This document shows positions 51,553-62,315 of a DNA stretch of 64,000 nt, piece by piece. How positions within the stretch are numbered: position 1 is the stretch's first letter; every line of letters starts with the position of its first letter. Below the pieces are notes generated by a model. It made no database searches, was not told the DNA's origin, and worked only from the letters and a program-made list of their open reading frames with translations. This DNA is from Planococcus sp. CPCC 101016. GTDB taxonomy: Bacteria; Bacillota; Bacilli; Bacillales_A; Planococcaceae. The DNA lies in NCBI RefSeq assembly GCF_007859295.1, contig NZ_VOHB01000003.1, positions 404,421 through 468,420 on the forward strand, in the 5' to 3' direction. The position numbers and the translations under genes are program-made.

Positions 51553-51750
51553 ATGAAAAATATTATTAAACAGAAAAGATTGGAGTTCGATTTGACACAA
51601 GATGAGTTAGCTGAAAGATTAGGTGTTTCAAGGCAAACTATCATTTCATTAGAAAAAGAGAGATATAATCCATCTATAAATTTAGCTTTTAAGATATCCA
51701 AAATTTTTAACACATGCATCGAAGAAATATTTTCATTTGAGGAGGAATAG
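51553..51750 (+). CDS. Small Xre-family transcriptional regulator
   Basis: 65 aa, almost only an HTH_3 domain: IKQKRLEFDLTQDELAERLGVSRQTIISLEKERYNPSINLAFKIS (shown here only to identify the helices; key parts TQDELAERL, SRQTI, YNPS). It ends with IEEIFSFEEE, usual for short regulators that pair with a small membrane protein gene. ATG 51553 follows a G-rich site; a longer frame runs through the operators. The stop is one base before the next start codon, so the two are coupled. Confidence 0.88.
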   Translation: MKNIIKQKRLEFDLTQDELAERLGVSRQTIISLEKERYNPSINLAFKISKIFNTCIEEIFSFEEE

Positions 51751-51751
51751 C

Positions 51752-52135
51752 ATGAAAAAAAACACTGAAGTTAAAAGAAACCGATTAATATATTTAGTTA
51801 CAGGAGTAGCATTATTAATATTCGGTATCTACTTAAATATAGGTTACTTGAATCGGGGAGAATTTCCTCATGCAATTATATTTATAGCACTTGCAATCAA
51901 CCAACTTGCTTGGGCTTATGTAGCTCCCCATATCTTTCCGAAGGACGAACGTTCTAAAACAATTCGGGAAAAAGCCATGACTATTAATTATTACATGGTA
52001 TTGATTGTTATTATTGTGTTGCTATATGTATCTGAACAAATGAACTTAACTGCTTATCAAGCTCTAACCATAGTCGGTTGCTTTTCTCTTTTATCAACAG
52101 CCTTTGCTATGATTTTCTTTTCTAAACGTGTTTGA
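51752..52135 (+). CDS. Small four-helix membrane protein
   Basis: 127 aa from ATG 51752 behind GAGGAGG. Hydrophobic helices at about residues 13-30, 38-57, 76-95 and 102-122, with a positively charged N-terminus and short cytoplasmic loop KDERSKTIREKA. No named family is certain. Genes of this kind commonly follow short Xre regulators in Firmicutes; immunity or membrane-stress roles are suspected for some. Confidence 0.78.
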   Translation: MKKNTEVKRNRLIYLVTGVALLIFGIYLNIGYLNRGEFPHAIIFIALAINQLAWAYVAPHIFPKDERSKTIREKAMTINYYMVLIVIIVLLYVSEQMNLTAYQALTIVGCFSLLSTAFAMIFFSKRV

Positions 52136-52334
52136 ATAAATGAGGCTATTAAGTTTTAATACATCACTTGTTATACACTCTATTTACGATTATAAATATA
52201 AACAAGTTCGAAACTCCTTGATTGAACTTAACCCTAAATGGTAGACACCTTAAAAAAAGTGACCCCATTTGGGGTTTTTCTATTTTCAGACCCCGGCATA
52301 CTAAATTTAGCTAACTTGGACGGGAGAAGATCAC

Positions 52335-52715
52335 ATGAGTAAAATTATATTCAACGAACACCAGCAACGGGTCTTGGAGGCGAATCCGAATGTCGCTTCC
52401 GTATCCGATCGAGCGATTCAGTACACGCCGGAATTCAAAATCCATGCCTTGAAAGATAACTTAGCGGGCAAAGGCCCTGCCCAAATCTTTATTGAAAATG
52501 GATTTGATTTGACGGTTATCGGTTCCAAAAAAGCGACGTCTTCCTTGAATCGTGGCGGACGACGTATAGAACGTATGGAGAAGATGGCTTCTTTGAAGAG
52601 CGTTGTGGAAAAGGCAGTACCGGCCGCCCCTCCACCAAAGATCTCTCAGCGGAGAAAAAGCTGGAGAAAGCGGAATCACGCATTAAATACCTGGAAGCAG
52701 AAAATGAGTTGTTAA
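52335..52715 (+). pseudogene. IS3 orfA, frameshifted
   Basis: The N-terminal part (IIFNEHQQRVLEANPNVASVSDRAI, YTPEFKIHALKDNL) is a normal helix-turn-helix OrfA. Near 52552 the frame is lost: the next frame continues as WRTTYRTYGEDGFFEERCG, STGRPSTKDLSAEKKLEKAES and the leucine zipper YLEAENELLKKLEALE. A single-base deletion between an Arg and Trp codon explains this. OrfA and the OrfAB fusion should be inactive unless the ribosome shifts here. Confidence 0.75.
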
Positions 52716-52770
52716 AAAAGCTCGAGGCGCTCGAGAGGCAGGCGAAGAACAGGACTACAAAGATTACCTG

Positions 52771-53496
52771 TTGCTTAAAAGCATCTACGATGCGCATCGG
52801 AAGAAAATCGGTTATCGCACCTTTTATATGGTGCTCACTGAACTCCTGGAAACGCCGATGAACCACAAGAAGATTCTGCGTCTGATGCGCAAATTCAACC
52901 TTTTTGCCAATATCCGTCGAGCGAATCCCTATAAGCAAATCGCCAAAGCCACTCAAGAACACACCGTCTGCCCCAACCTGTTGAATCGTGAGTTTGAACA
53001 GGTTGAACCCGGCAAGGTATTTGTCACTGATATCACTTATCTGCCTAACCGTTCGGGGCAAATGGCGTATTTGTCCGCCGTGAAAAATGTCGCCACCCGG
53101 GAAATCGTCGTTTATGAAGTCACGACGACACTCACGATGGAAATTGTTTACTGCATGTTAAAGAAACTGAAGGAAGCATTGAATGGCAATGTTCACCCAG
53201 AAGCGATGATCCATTCTGATCAAGGCTTCCACTATACCCATCCCGAATACCAACAACGTGTGAAGGAAATTGGATTGATCCAGTCGATGTCCCGACGGGG
53301 CAACTGCCTAGACAATGCCTCCATTGAATCGTTTTTTGGTCACTTTAAAGATGTCGATTTTAAACAAGCAACCAGCCTGGATGAATTGAAAAGGCTGGTG
53401 GATGATTACATGGCGTATTACACCGGAACGCGCAAGCAATGGAATCTAAAAAAGATGACTCCGGCACAATACCGAAGTCATCTGATCGCAGCCTAG
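52771..53496 (+). CDS. IS3-family transposase OrfB (DDE integrase core)
   Basis: 241 aa in the frame shown; the natural frame extends upstream to the slippery site. HTH_21-type segment (KKIGYRTFYMVL), then an rve integrase core with the DDE residues in VTDITYL, IHSDQGFHYTHP and NASIESFFGHFKD, all intact. It catalyses transposition when made as an OrfAB fusion by -1 frameshifting, which the upstream orfA lesion now prevents. Confidence 0.9.
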   Translation: MLKSIYDAHRKKIGYRTFYMVLTELLETPMNHKKILRLMRKFNLFANIRRANPYKQIAKATQEHTVCPNLLNREFEQVEPGKVFVTDITYLPNRSGQMAYLSAVKNVATREIVVYEVTTTLTMEIVYCMLKKLKEALNGNVHPEAMIHSDQGFHYTHPEYQQRVKEIGLIQSMSRRGNCLDNASIESFFGHFKDVDFKQATSLDELKRLVDDYMAYYTGTRKQWNLKKMTPAQYRSHLIAA

Positions 53497-53545
53497 CTGC
53501 AGGGTACTTTTATTAAACTGTCCATTAAAAGGGACGCAGTTCACA

Positions 53546-55525
<1,980 letters not shown>

Positions 55526-55562
55526 TTGAAACACCCTCCTCAAATTATCTAAATGTTCTCGC

Positions 55563-55589
55563 TTAGCACTCTCAACCTCTGAGTGCTAA
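55563..55589 (-). promoter_or_regulatory. CIRCE operator of groESL
   Basis: TTAGCACTC-N9-GAGTGCTAA, the exact HrcA-binding element, 38 bp before the groES start. Confidence 0.98.
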
Positions 55590-55599
55590 CCCATTAACA

Positions 55600-55628
55600 A
55601 GTTTAATAAAATCTTCTGTCTTTTGCAA
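55600..55628 (-). promoter_or_regulatory. Sigma-A promoter of groESL
   Basis: TTGCAA (55623-55628, minus), 17 bases, TAAACT (55600-55605). Transcription would start at the edge of CIRCE. Confidence 0.72.
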
Positions 55629-55655
55629 GCGGGAACCTTTATGATTTTGATTTCT

Positions 55656-55684
55656 TTGCGGATGTTCTTCGAAAGCTCTACAAT
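55656..55684 (+). promoter_or_regulatory. Candidate promoter of the CPBP protease gene
   Basis: TTGCGG (55656-55661), 17 bases, TACAAT (55679-55684), 35 bases before ATG 55719. Confidence 0.5.
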
Positions 55685-55718
55685 AGAAGGAGCATTCATC
55701 AGTGAAAGGAATTACAAC

Positions 55719-56564
55719 ATGCCCACCAAACAAAAAACCTTTATAGACGATTTGTTAAAAAATGGCCGCTCTTCTGGGTCGAAAGCTAAAACAACTAGCG
55801 CCCGCCGGCCGAAATCCTCAGGCAAAAAGACGCCGCTGTATGTGTTGTTGATTTTTATTGCCGCACAGCTTTCGCCGGTTCTGTTTATCTCCCCTACGTT
55901 GAATTACTTCATGGAACAAGGGATGGACCGGCAAACTGCCGGCATCGCCACATCCGGCTGGCTGATTTTCCTGACCATGGGCATCGGCTTTATTCTGACG
56001 CTTATTGTTGTATTCCGTGACAAGCGCTTTTTTGATATTTGGAGAGGGACGAAATCTTCTCTGCCGATGTCCATTATCTGGGGCTTTCTCGGCTTCTTGC
56101 TTTTACTAATTGGGCAATCACTTGCTGCTTTAATTGAAATGAGGTTTTTTGGCATTGATCCGGGCTCTGAGAATACCGCTTCATTAGTCAGTATCGCTGA
56201 AGTGGTGCCGCTCGCCATCTTGTCAATCGTCTTATTTGGACCAATTCTCGAGGAACTGGTTTTCCGCCGCGTTCTTTTCGGTTCGCTTAACCAAACGACT
56301 AATTTCTTTTTCGCGACAGCTGTCAGTGCATTGGTCTTTGCCTTGATCCATTTCGACTTTACGCATTTGCTGCTTTACTTTACTACCGGTTTGATTCTGG
56401 CGTTTCTCTATCAGAAAACAAAACGCATCATTACGCCAATCATTGCCCATATCTGTTTAAACAGCTACGTCATGCTCATTCAGCTGAATATGGATAAGAT
56501 TTTGGAGTTCCAAAAACAGATGGAAAACCTTCAAACAGCAGGGTTTTTCTTCATTTCTCAATGA
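55719..56564 (+). CDS. CPBP family intramembrane metalloprotease
   Basis: 281 aa from ATG 55719 behind AAAGGA. A basic cytoplasmic N-terminus precedes seven or eight membrane helices. The Abi/CPBP motifs are complete: EELVFRRVLFG (EExxxR), FALIHFDF, and HICLNSYVM (HxxxN/D). In B. subtilis the equivalent ydiL lies at the same place, divergent from groES. It is a presumed glutamic-type membrane protease related to CAAX prenyl endopeptidases and bacteriocin self-immunity proteins. Confidence 0.92.
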   Translation: MPTKQKTFIDDLLKNGRSSGSKAKTTSARRPKSSGKKTPLYVLLIFIAAQLSPVLFISPTLNYFMEQGMDRQTAGIATSGWLIFLTMGIGFILTLIVVFRDKRFFDIWRGTKSSLPMSIIWGFLGFLLLLIGQSLAALIEMRFFGIDPGSENTASLVSIAEVVPLAILSIVLFGPILEELVFRRVLFGSLNQTTNFFFATAVSALVFALIHFDFTHLLLYFTTGLILAFLYQKTKRIITPIIAHICLNSYVMLIQLNMDKILEFQKQMENLQTAGFFFISQ

Positions 56565-56587
56565 CCCTTAAATATGGAATCAGAGAC

Positions 56588-56630
56588 AAACCGGCTGGAT
56601 GGCAAATACCGCTATCCGGCCGGTTTTATT
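56588..56630 (+). terminator. Terminator of the CPBP gene
   Basis: AAACCGGCTGGATGGC pairs with GCTATCCGGCCGGTTTT, followed by ATT. Confidence 0.8.
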
Positions 56631-56668
56631 GCCTCCCTCAATATGTCTTCCAACCGAAAACATAAGAA

Positions 56669-56702
56669 AAAGCCTTCCCCGTTTGTTTTCGGTGGAAGGC
56701 TT
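56669..56702 (-). terminator. Terminator of the tatA-tatC operon
   Basis: AAGCCTTCC pairs with GGAAGGCTT, with UUUUUC following on the minus strand; it overlaps the tatC stop codon. Confidence 0.85.
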
Positions 56703-57472
56703 TATTTTTCTTCTATGGCTTGTTGCTGTTCTTCGATGATTTGCTGCTGCTCCGCTTTTAGGAACTTGCGGTAGCCGATTTTAGCGATAATCACACTAAA
56801 CTCATACAATATGATTAGCGGCAATGTCACTATCATATGAGAGACAATGTCCGGCGGAGTGATGAATGCCGCAATGATTACCAACCCAAGATAGGAATAC
56901 TTGCGATACTTCGTCATCAGCATCGGCGTGATGATGCCAAGCCTTGTCAGAAACAGCATCAATACCGGCAGCTGAAAGATCAGCCCGAACGGCAGCGTGA
57001 TCTGGAACAGAAACTGAAAGTATTCATTAATGCCGATTGTTTCTTGAATATCCATATTGTTGGAGATATTCAGCATAAATCCAATCACATAGGGAAACAG
57101 AATTAAGTAAGAAAAGGCAATGCCACCGAGAAACAGCAGAAGAGAAAACGGGATATAGCTTAAAGTAGCTCTTCGCTCCTTCTCAAGAAGCCCTGGACTG
57201 ATAAACGCCCAGAACTGATACATGATCAGTGGAGAAGTAATGATCAGTGCTAAAATCATCGTTACCTGCATGAAGATCTTCAGTGGATCTGTAATTTTAA
57301 ATGCATTCAGGGTAAGGTCTTTCGCTTCTTCTGTATATTGCAGATACTGAATCAGCGGCTGCGCAAGAAAAAAGCTGACAATGATCGCTAATACAAAGAA
57401 AACGACTACAATGGTCAGCCGTTTTCTCAATTCACCTATATGTTCAACTAAAGTCATATCTTTTTCTGTCAT
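56702..57472 (-). CDS. tatC: Twin-arginine translocase subunit TatC
   Basis: 256 aa with six transmembrane helices. LVEHIGELRKRL near the start, FWAFISPGLLEKERR, FGLIFQLPV and FITPPDIVSHM are the TatC signatures. It recognises twin-arginine signal peptides and, with TatA, exports folded proteins. The C-terminus is Gln/Glu-rich. It starts 12 bp after tatA. Confidence 0.96.
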   Translation of the reverse strand: MTEKDMTLVEHIGELRKRLTIVVVFFVLAIIVSFFLAQPLIQYLQYTEEAKDLTLNAFKITDPLKIFMQVTMILALIITSPLIMYQFWAFISPGLLEKERRATLSYIPFSLLLFLGGIAFSYLILFPYVIGFMLNISNNMDIQETIGINEYFQFLFQITLPFGLIFQLPVLMLFLTRLGIITPMLMTKYRKYSYLGLVIIAAFITPPDIVSHMIVTLPLIILYEFSVIIAKIGYRKFLKAEQQQIIEEQQQAIEEK

Positions 57473-57484
57473 CAGACAAACATC

Positions 57485-57679
57485 CTATCGTATTTCCTTT
57501 TGCTCGTCTTTCTTTTTCAAATCTACTTTATCGTCGTCATCGTCTACAAGTCCTTTTGTAGCGTTTTTGAACTCACGCAAAGACGAACCGAATGCTTTTC
57601 CAAGTTCCGGCAACTTTTTAGGACCGAAAACAAGCAAGGCAACAACACCGATTATGATGATACTCATTGGACCTGGCAT
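57485..57679 (-). CDS. tatA: Twin-arginine translocase subunit TatA
   Basis: 64 aa from ATG 57679, eight bases after AGGAGG; a GTG nine bases upstream overlaps that site. One helix (IIIIGVVALLVFGPKKLPELG) with the FGPKKLPELG hinge is followed by an amphipathic helix and a charged tail with DDDDDK. It forms the export pore with TatC, as in the Bacillus TatAy-TatCy pair. Confidence 0.95.
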   Translation of the reverse strand: MPGPMSIIIIGVVALLVFGPKKLPELGKAFGSSLREFKNATKGLVDDDDDKVDLKKKDEQKEIR

Positions 57680-57769
57680 ACGTGGCACCTCCTGTATTAT
57701 GGCTCTATTTTACATCATTCAAGCTCTTTTGGCTATTTCGAAAGGACTTATAAATGTGAAGGTTTTAAG

Positions 57770-58402
57770 TCATTGCTGCTTAATTTGATAAATCAAAGTC
57801 TGCAGTTCAACTGATAGATCGATGGTCTGGACACGGATATGGTCGGGCACCGAAATACGCACCGGCGTAAAATTCAAAATCCCTTTGATATCGGTCTTCG
57901 CCAAACGGTCTGTCACTTCCTGTGCCGATCGCGACGGCACCGTCAAAATGACCAACTCCACACCATACTCTTTTATCTTCTCTTCGATTTTATCCGGATG
58001 GTAAGTATCGATGTCGCTGATCTTCTCCCCTTCCAATGGACTATTCGAATCAAACGCCACAATGATTTTCGTATTGTGGTTGCGGTGGAAATTATACTTC
58101 AAAAATGCACTGCCGAGTCCACCAACGCCTATCAGCGCTACATTGGTAGCTTCGTCCTGATCAAGGGTCTTGCGAAAAAAGAGCAGCAATTCCTGAACAT
58201 CGTAGCCATAGCCTTTCTTGCCAAGTGCGCCCAAATGGGAAAAATCACGGCGGATAGTGGCAGAATCAATTTTCATCGCTTCGCTCAATTCCTGCGAGGA
58301 AATCCGTTTTTGTCCGGCATTCGCGAAGTTTTGAAGGAAACGGTAATACAGCGGCAGCCTTTTAGTCGTGGCTTGCGGAATTTTAGATGTCTCGTGTAAC
58401 AT
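57770..58402 (-). CDS. rex: Redox-sensing transcriptional repressor Rex
   Basis: 210 aa from ATG 58402; an ATG 12 bases upstream abuts the AGGAGG site. N-terminal winged helix: [40 protein letters not shown] Rossmann domain follows with [17 protein letters not shown], which senses the NADH/NAD+ ratio. It represses fermentative and anaerobic genes when NADH is low. It lies between tat and the ydiF-like gene, as in Bacillus. Confidence 0.97.
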   Translation of the reverse strand: MLHETSKIPQATTKRLPLYYRFLQNFANAGQKRISSQELSEAMKIDSATIRRDFSHLGALGKKGYGYDVQELLLFFRKTLDQDEATNVALIGVGGLGSAFLKYNFHRNHNTKIIVAFDSNSPLEGEKISDIDTYHPDKIEEKIKEYGVELVILTVPSRSAQEVTDRLAKTDIKGILNFTPVRISVPDHIRVQTIDLSVELQTLIYQIKQQ

Positions 58403-58534
58403 ACGCTTTCGCATCCTCCTGAGGTGTTGTCAAATCGCTTTCATCTTACATTAGGAGCCTTCATATGTAAAGGCTTGTGCAATTGCGAACAAACGCCCCA
58501 TCAGCTACACTTAAAAAGAATAGAGGTGACCTAC

Positions 58535-60469
58535 ATGATTGTCTTGCAAGTAAATCAAGTGCATAAATCATTTGGTGCAGAAGAGATTCTCTCCGGCGTC
58601 AAATTGGAAGTGCAGCACCGTGACCGGGTAGCTTTAGTAGGCCGAAACGGCGCGGGAAAATCGACATTATTGAAAATCATAGCCGGTGAAATGTCATACG
58701 ATAGCGGCGACATCAGCATGCCGAAAGATTTGACGATTGGCTACTTGGAACAGCAGACTAATTTGGAGTCGGATGCCACTGTCTGGGATGAAATGATGAC
58801 GATTTTTCATCATTTCCGTGAACAGGAAGCGAAACTTCGCCGATTGGAAGCGCAGATGGCCGACCCGGAAATATACAATAATCCAGAAGAAAACGACAAA
58901 GTCATGAAAGAATACGACCTTCTGCAGCATGATTTTAAAGATGCAGGCGGCTATCAGTACGAAGCGGACACGCGCGCGATATTGCACGGCATGAAATTCT
59001 ATCGGGAAGACTACGATAAAAAAGTGGTGTCGTTATCCGGCGGCCAGAAAACGCGTCTCATGTTGGCTAAGCACTTGCTGAGCAAGCCGCAACTGCTGAT
59101 TCTCGATGAGCCCACTAACCATTTGGACATCGAAACGCTCAGCTGGCTGGAAAACTACTTGAAGAACTATCCGGGTGCTTTGCTGATCGTTTCCCATGAC
59201 CGCTACTTCCTCGATCAAGTAGTAACACTGGTCTATGAAGTTTCCCGCCACCGAGTCAAAAAGTATACCGGCAACTACAGCCGCTACTTGGATGAAAAAG
59301 CCAAGCAGTACGAATTGGATCAAAAGCAATTTGAGAAGCAGCAAGGCGAGAAAGCCAAGCTGGAAGATTACGTCCAGCGCAACCTGGCACGTGCTTCAAC
59401 AACCAAGATGGCCCAAAGCCGCAGAAAGACCCTTCAGAAAACCGATTGGATGGAGGCTCCCGATGGCAGTGAAAAATCAGCTCGCTTCGGCTTTACTATC
59501 GATAAGCAAAGCGGCAATGATGTACTGAACGTCCAATCACTGAAAATCGGCTACACCAGCAAACCGGTTTCCGAGAATATTTCACTGAAGCTTTACCGGC
59601 AGGAAAGCCTGGCGCTTGTCGGACCAAATGGGGTCGGTAAATCTACTTTACTCAAAACCATCATGAAAGAACTGAAACCGCTTGAAGGTGATGTCCATTA
59701 TGGCACCGGGATTCAGTTTGGCTATTACGACCAGGAGCAAGCTAATTTAAAAGGCAATAAACTGGTATTGAATGAATTGTGGGATGATTATCCCCTTATC
59801 AACGAAAAAGACATACGCGGCATCCTCGGACGTTTTCTGTTTACCGGAGATGATGTACTAAAGCCGGTTTCCACATTATCAGGCGGCGAGAAAGCACGTG
59901 TGGCCCTTGCGAAGCTGATGATGCAAAAAGCCAATGTCCTGCTGCTCGATGAACCGACAAACCATCTGGATCTCGACAGCAAAGAAGTGCTCGAGAACGC
60001 CTTATTAGATTACCCAGGCACCTTGCTTTTTGTATCGCATGACCGCTATTTTATGAACCGCATCGCTACAAAAGTTATCGAACTTACACGGGACGGCACT
60101 ACCGAATATTTAGGCGACTATGATTATTACGTAGAAAAGAAGTTAGAAATCGCCGAGCTGAAAGCTCTTGATGAAGCCGGCTCAGTTACCGAAGTGAAAG
60201 CTGCAGCTGCAGCCTCTACCTCGCAGATCGATAAAGAAGCGAAAAAATTGGAGCGCCAGTTGGCTCGTCAAGCGGAAGAAGTCGAACAGGCGATGGAGAA
60301 ACTAGATCTGCAAATTGCTGAAATCGAAGAACAATTATGCGAACCGGAAATTTTCCAGGATCATGAACGAGTTTTGCCGCTTCAAACCCAACTGGAAGAA
60401 CTGAAAGCAGCGCACGAAGAAACGATGACCCATTGGCTTGAACTTCAGGAAAAAATTGAAAATATTTAA
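58535..60469 (+). CDS. ydiF: ABC-F family ATPase (YdiF-like)
   Basis: 644 aa from ATG 58535 behind GAGGTGA. There are two ABC cassettes without membrane segments: GRNGAGKST / LSGGQKTRLMLAK / LLILDEPTNHLD and GPNGVGKST / LSGGEKARVALAK / LLLDEPTNHLD. The linker between them (about 250-320) is the P-site tRNA-interaction motif region, and the C-terminal 75 residues form a coiled coil. ABC-F proteins act on ribosomes as translation factors or protect against antibiotics; this conserved chromosomal member is probably housekeeping. Confidence 0.93.
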   Translation: MIVLQVNQVHKSFGAEEILSGVKLEVQHRDRVALVGRNGAGKSTLLKIIAGEMSYDSGDISMPKDLTIGYLEQQTNLESDATVWDEMMTIFHHFREQEAKLRRLEAQMADPEIYNNPEENDKVMKEYDLLQHDFKDAGGYQYEADTRAILHGMKFYREDYDKKVVSLSGGQKTRLMLAKHLLSKPQLLILDEPTNHLDIETLSWLENYLKNYPGALLIVSHDRYFLDQVVTLVYEVSRHRVKKYTGNYSRYLDEKAKQYELDQKQFEKQQGEKAKLEDYVQRNLARASTTKMAQSRRKTLQKTDWMEAPDGSEKSARFGFTIDKQSGNDVLNVQSLKIGYTSKPVSENISLKLYRQESLALVGPNGVGKSTLLKTIMKELKPLEGDVHYGTGIQFGYYDQEQANLKGNKLVLNELWDDYPLINEKDIRGILGRFLFTGDDVLKPVSTLSGGEKARVALAKLMMQKANVLLLDEPTNHLDLDSKEVLENALLDYPGTLLFVSHDRYFMNRIATKVIELTRDGTTEYLGDYDYYVEKKLEIAELKALDEAGSVTEVKAAAAASTSQIDKEAKKLERQLARQAEEVEQAMEKLDLQIAEIEEQLCEPEIFQDHERVLPLQTQLEELKAAHEETMTHWLELQEKIENI

Positions 60470-60472
60470 TTT

Positions 60473-60501
60473 TGACCGGCTATTTTATAGCCGGTTTTTT
60501 T
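60473..60501 (+). terminator. Terminator of the ABC-F gene
   Basis: ACCGGCTA / TAGCCGGT stem, then seven U. Confidence 0.92.
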
Positions 60502-60594
60502 GTTACTATATATAGGTCAATAGAGATTCCTGAAATATTTATTTCCACAGATTTCTCCACATTACTTCGCTTGTCTAATCAACTGTCAACAGAC

Positions 60595-60761
60595 TTTTAC
60601 ACATTATCCACAAGAAAAGTAAATGTTATCCACATAGTTTTCCACTTACACCTATACAATATGTAGGATTTCCACCTCTTACCCCCTAGTTAGTAACAGT
60701 TTATTCACAAATTGTGCATAAGTACAAATGTTCTCTATTGACAGAAAATTTTTTGTCCACA
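60595..60761. promoter_or_regulatory. DnaA-box cluster
   Basis: Six sites match or nearly match TTWTNCACA: TTTTACACA 60595, TTATCCACA 60604 and 60626, TTATTCACA 60701, TGTGCATAA (reverse) 60713, and TTGTCCACA 60753 (one mismatch). The first two abut. The spacer is AT-rich and holds no gene. It lies between the ydiF-like gene and tsaD, where I recall that B. subtilis also has a DnaA-binding region (gcp-ydiF). Confidence 0.78.
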
Positions 60762-60783
60762 CTCAAAAAGACAGAATTTTATG

Positions 60784-60846
60784 TAAAAAAAAGCAAGTAA
60801 TTTCGCACATCTCAGCAGGACTGAAATGATGAAATTACTTGCTTTT
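60784..60846 (-). terminator. Terminator of the tsaE-tsaB-rimI-tsaD operon
   Basis: AAGCAAGTAATTTC (60791-60804) pairs with GAAATTACTTGCTT (60831-60844) around a 26-base loop, with a run of U on the minus strand. Confidence 0.8.
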
Positions 60847-60847
60847 A

Positions 60848-61867
60848 TTAAATCCATGATGTTAATGGCATTCCTGGCCGGCCGTTCATTGCCATCGTAC
60901 CAAAAAGTTCCTTCTCGTACATGACTGTTCCCGCTGCAGCAATCATCGCCGCATTATCGGTGCACAATGGCAAGGAAGGAATATAAAATGGAATCCCTTT
61001 TTCCTTGGACGCTTCTTCCAATGAGCGCCGCAATCCTTTATTTGCAGCAACTCCGCCTGCCGCAATTACTTGACGCACTTTGTATTGTTGGGCTGCTTGC
61101 ATCGTTTTTCCAGTCACAACTTCGACGACGCTGTTTTGGAAGCCCGCTGCTACATGTTCAGGAGCTACTTTTTCACCGCGCTGAGCCGCATTATGCATAT
61201 AATTCAACACGGACGATTTTAATCCGCTGAAGCTAAAGTCATAGGACCCTTCTTCAAGCCAGATTCGTGGAAATACCACTGCCTCATCACTGGCTTGAGC
61301 CAACCTGTCGATATGAGGACCACCTGGATAAGGCAAGTTCAGTGTACGTGCCACTTTATCATAAGCTTCTCCCGCTGCGTCATCCCGCGTTTCTCCGATT
61401 ACGGTAAAATCTCCATGTTCTTTCATATAAATCAATTCAGTATGGCCGCCAGAGATAACTAAGGCAAGAAGCGGAAATTCCATTTCTTGTTCCAAACGGT
61501 TTGCATAAATGTGGCCCGCGATATGATGAACACCCACTAACGGCAGCTGATGCGCAAAGGCAAAAGCTTTTGCAGCATTCACACCGATCAGCAAAGCACC
61601 TACCAGTCCAGGACCTTCAGTTACAGCTACTGCATTCAATTGATTGGGCTCCATCCCCGCTAACTGCAGCGCCTCTTCAATGACCAAAGTGATTTGTTCC
61701 ACATGATGCCTTGAAGCAATTTCCGGTACCACGCCGCCAAAACGCTTATGGCTCTCGATTTGTGATGCCACCACATTAGAGATGATCTCTGTGCCGTTTT
61801 TGACGATGGAAGCAGCTGTTTCGTCACAGCTTGTTTCAATTCCCAATATATATATGTCTTTATTCAT
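60848..61867 (-). CDS. tsaD: tRNA N6-threonylcarbamoyladenosine transferase TsaD
   Basis: 339 aa. [14 protein letters not shown] at the N-terminus, the metal-binding [11 protein letters not shown] (HxxxH), [12 protein letters not shown] and [12 protein letters not shown] are the Kae1/TsaD motifs. With TsaB and TsaE it transfers threonylcarbamoyl to A37 of tRNAs reading ANN codons. It overlaps the end of rimI by 8 bp. ATG 61867 is preferred to the TTG three bases upstream. Confidence 0.97.
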   Translation of the reverse strand: MNKDIYILGIETSCDETAASIVKNGTEIISNVVASQIESHKRFGGVVPEIASRHHVEQITLVIEEALQLAGMEPNQLNAVAVTEGPGLVGALLIGVNAAKAFAFAHQLPLVGVHHIAGHIYANRLEQEMEFPLLALVISGGHTELIYMKEHGDFTVIGETRDDAAGEAYDKVARTLNLPYPGGPHIDRLAQASDEAVVFPRIWLEEGSYDFSFSGLKSSVLNYMHNAAQRGEKVAPEHVAAGFQNSVVEVVTGKTMQAAQQYKVRQVIAAGGVAANKGLRRSLEEASKEKGIPFYIPSLPLCTDNAAMIAAAGTVMYEKELFGTMAMNGRPGMPLTSWI

Positions 61868-62315
61868 CAAAGTTCACCCACATCACTATGGCATCTTCGT
61901 AATTATCCGTATAGTATCGTTTACGGATGCCTCCATTTTTAAAGCCTAATTTACGGTAAAGATTTTGTGCTACTGTATTGCTGACCCGGGCTTCCAATGT
62001 CATAAGGACCGCACCATTCGCTTTCGCTACATCAATCGCTGCTTGCATCAATCCTTCACCCAGCTTCTTCCCGCGCTGGTCAGGATGGATAGCAATATTC
62101 GTGACATGTGCTTCGTCCATCACCAGCCACATTCCGCAGTATCCCACAATGCCATCATCTGTTTCGGCAATCACATAATATGCATGCTCATTGCTAATCA
62201 TTTCATAGTAGAAAGCATCTTTTGTCCAAGCCAACGTAAAAGATAATTTTTCAATCTCATAGACCTGTTCGATATCGGCAATCGTCATTTTTCTGAATCT
62301 GACGGTTTCACTCAT
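61860..62315 (-). CDS. rimI: Ribosomal protein S18-alanine N-acetyltransferase RimI
   Basis: 151 aa GNAT domain. [30 protein letters not shown], the acetyl-CoA loop [14 protein letters not shown], and [19 protein letters not shown] match RimI. It acetylates the N-terminus of S18 in well-studied bacteria. A 4-bp overlap joins it to tsaB. Confidence 0.94.
   Translation of the reverse strand: MSETVRFRKMTIADIEQVYEIEKLSFTLAWTKDAFYYEMISNEHAYYVIAETDDGIVGYCGMWLVMDEAHVTNIAIHPDQRGKKLGEGLMQAAIDVAKANGAVLMTLEARVSNTVAQNLYRKLGFKNGGIRKRYYTDNYEDAIVMWVNFDE

Larger units (their letters stand above)
52223..53544 (+). mobile_element. IS3-family (IS150-like) insertion sequence
   Basis: About 1.32 kb. The outer ends form imperfect inverted repeats beginning TGAACT (52223) and ending AGTTCA (53544), with similarity continuing inward (AATGG.AGACA against AATGGACAGTTT). 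Two transposase frames lie between, joined by an A-AAA-AAG slippery site at 52714-52720. I see no convincing target duplication. The element is richer in GC than the DNA to its left. Confidence 0.82.

Noticed and set aside
52516..53061. 181-codon minus-strand frame inside the IS element
   Set aside because: It is antisense to the transposase genes and lacks a Shine-Dalgarno site.
58475..58492. Rex-operator-like TTGTGCAATTGCGAACAA between rex and the ydiF-like gene
   Set aside because: The outer TTGT/ACAA arms and the inner GCAATTGC palindrome have different centres, and the CACAA half is missing, so it is a poor match to the Rex consensus.
60500..60845. A chromosomal replication origin
   Set aside because: DnaA boxes cluster here but there is no dnaA, dnaN or AT-rich unwinding element with DnaA-trio repeats that I can identify, and the gene context matches a known non-origin DnaA-bound spacer.
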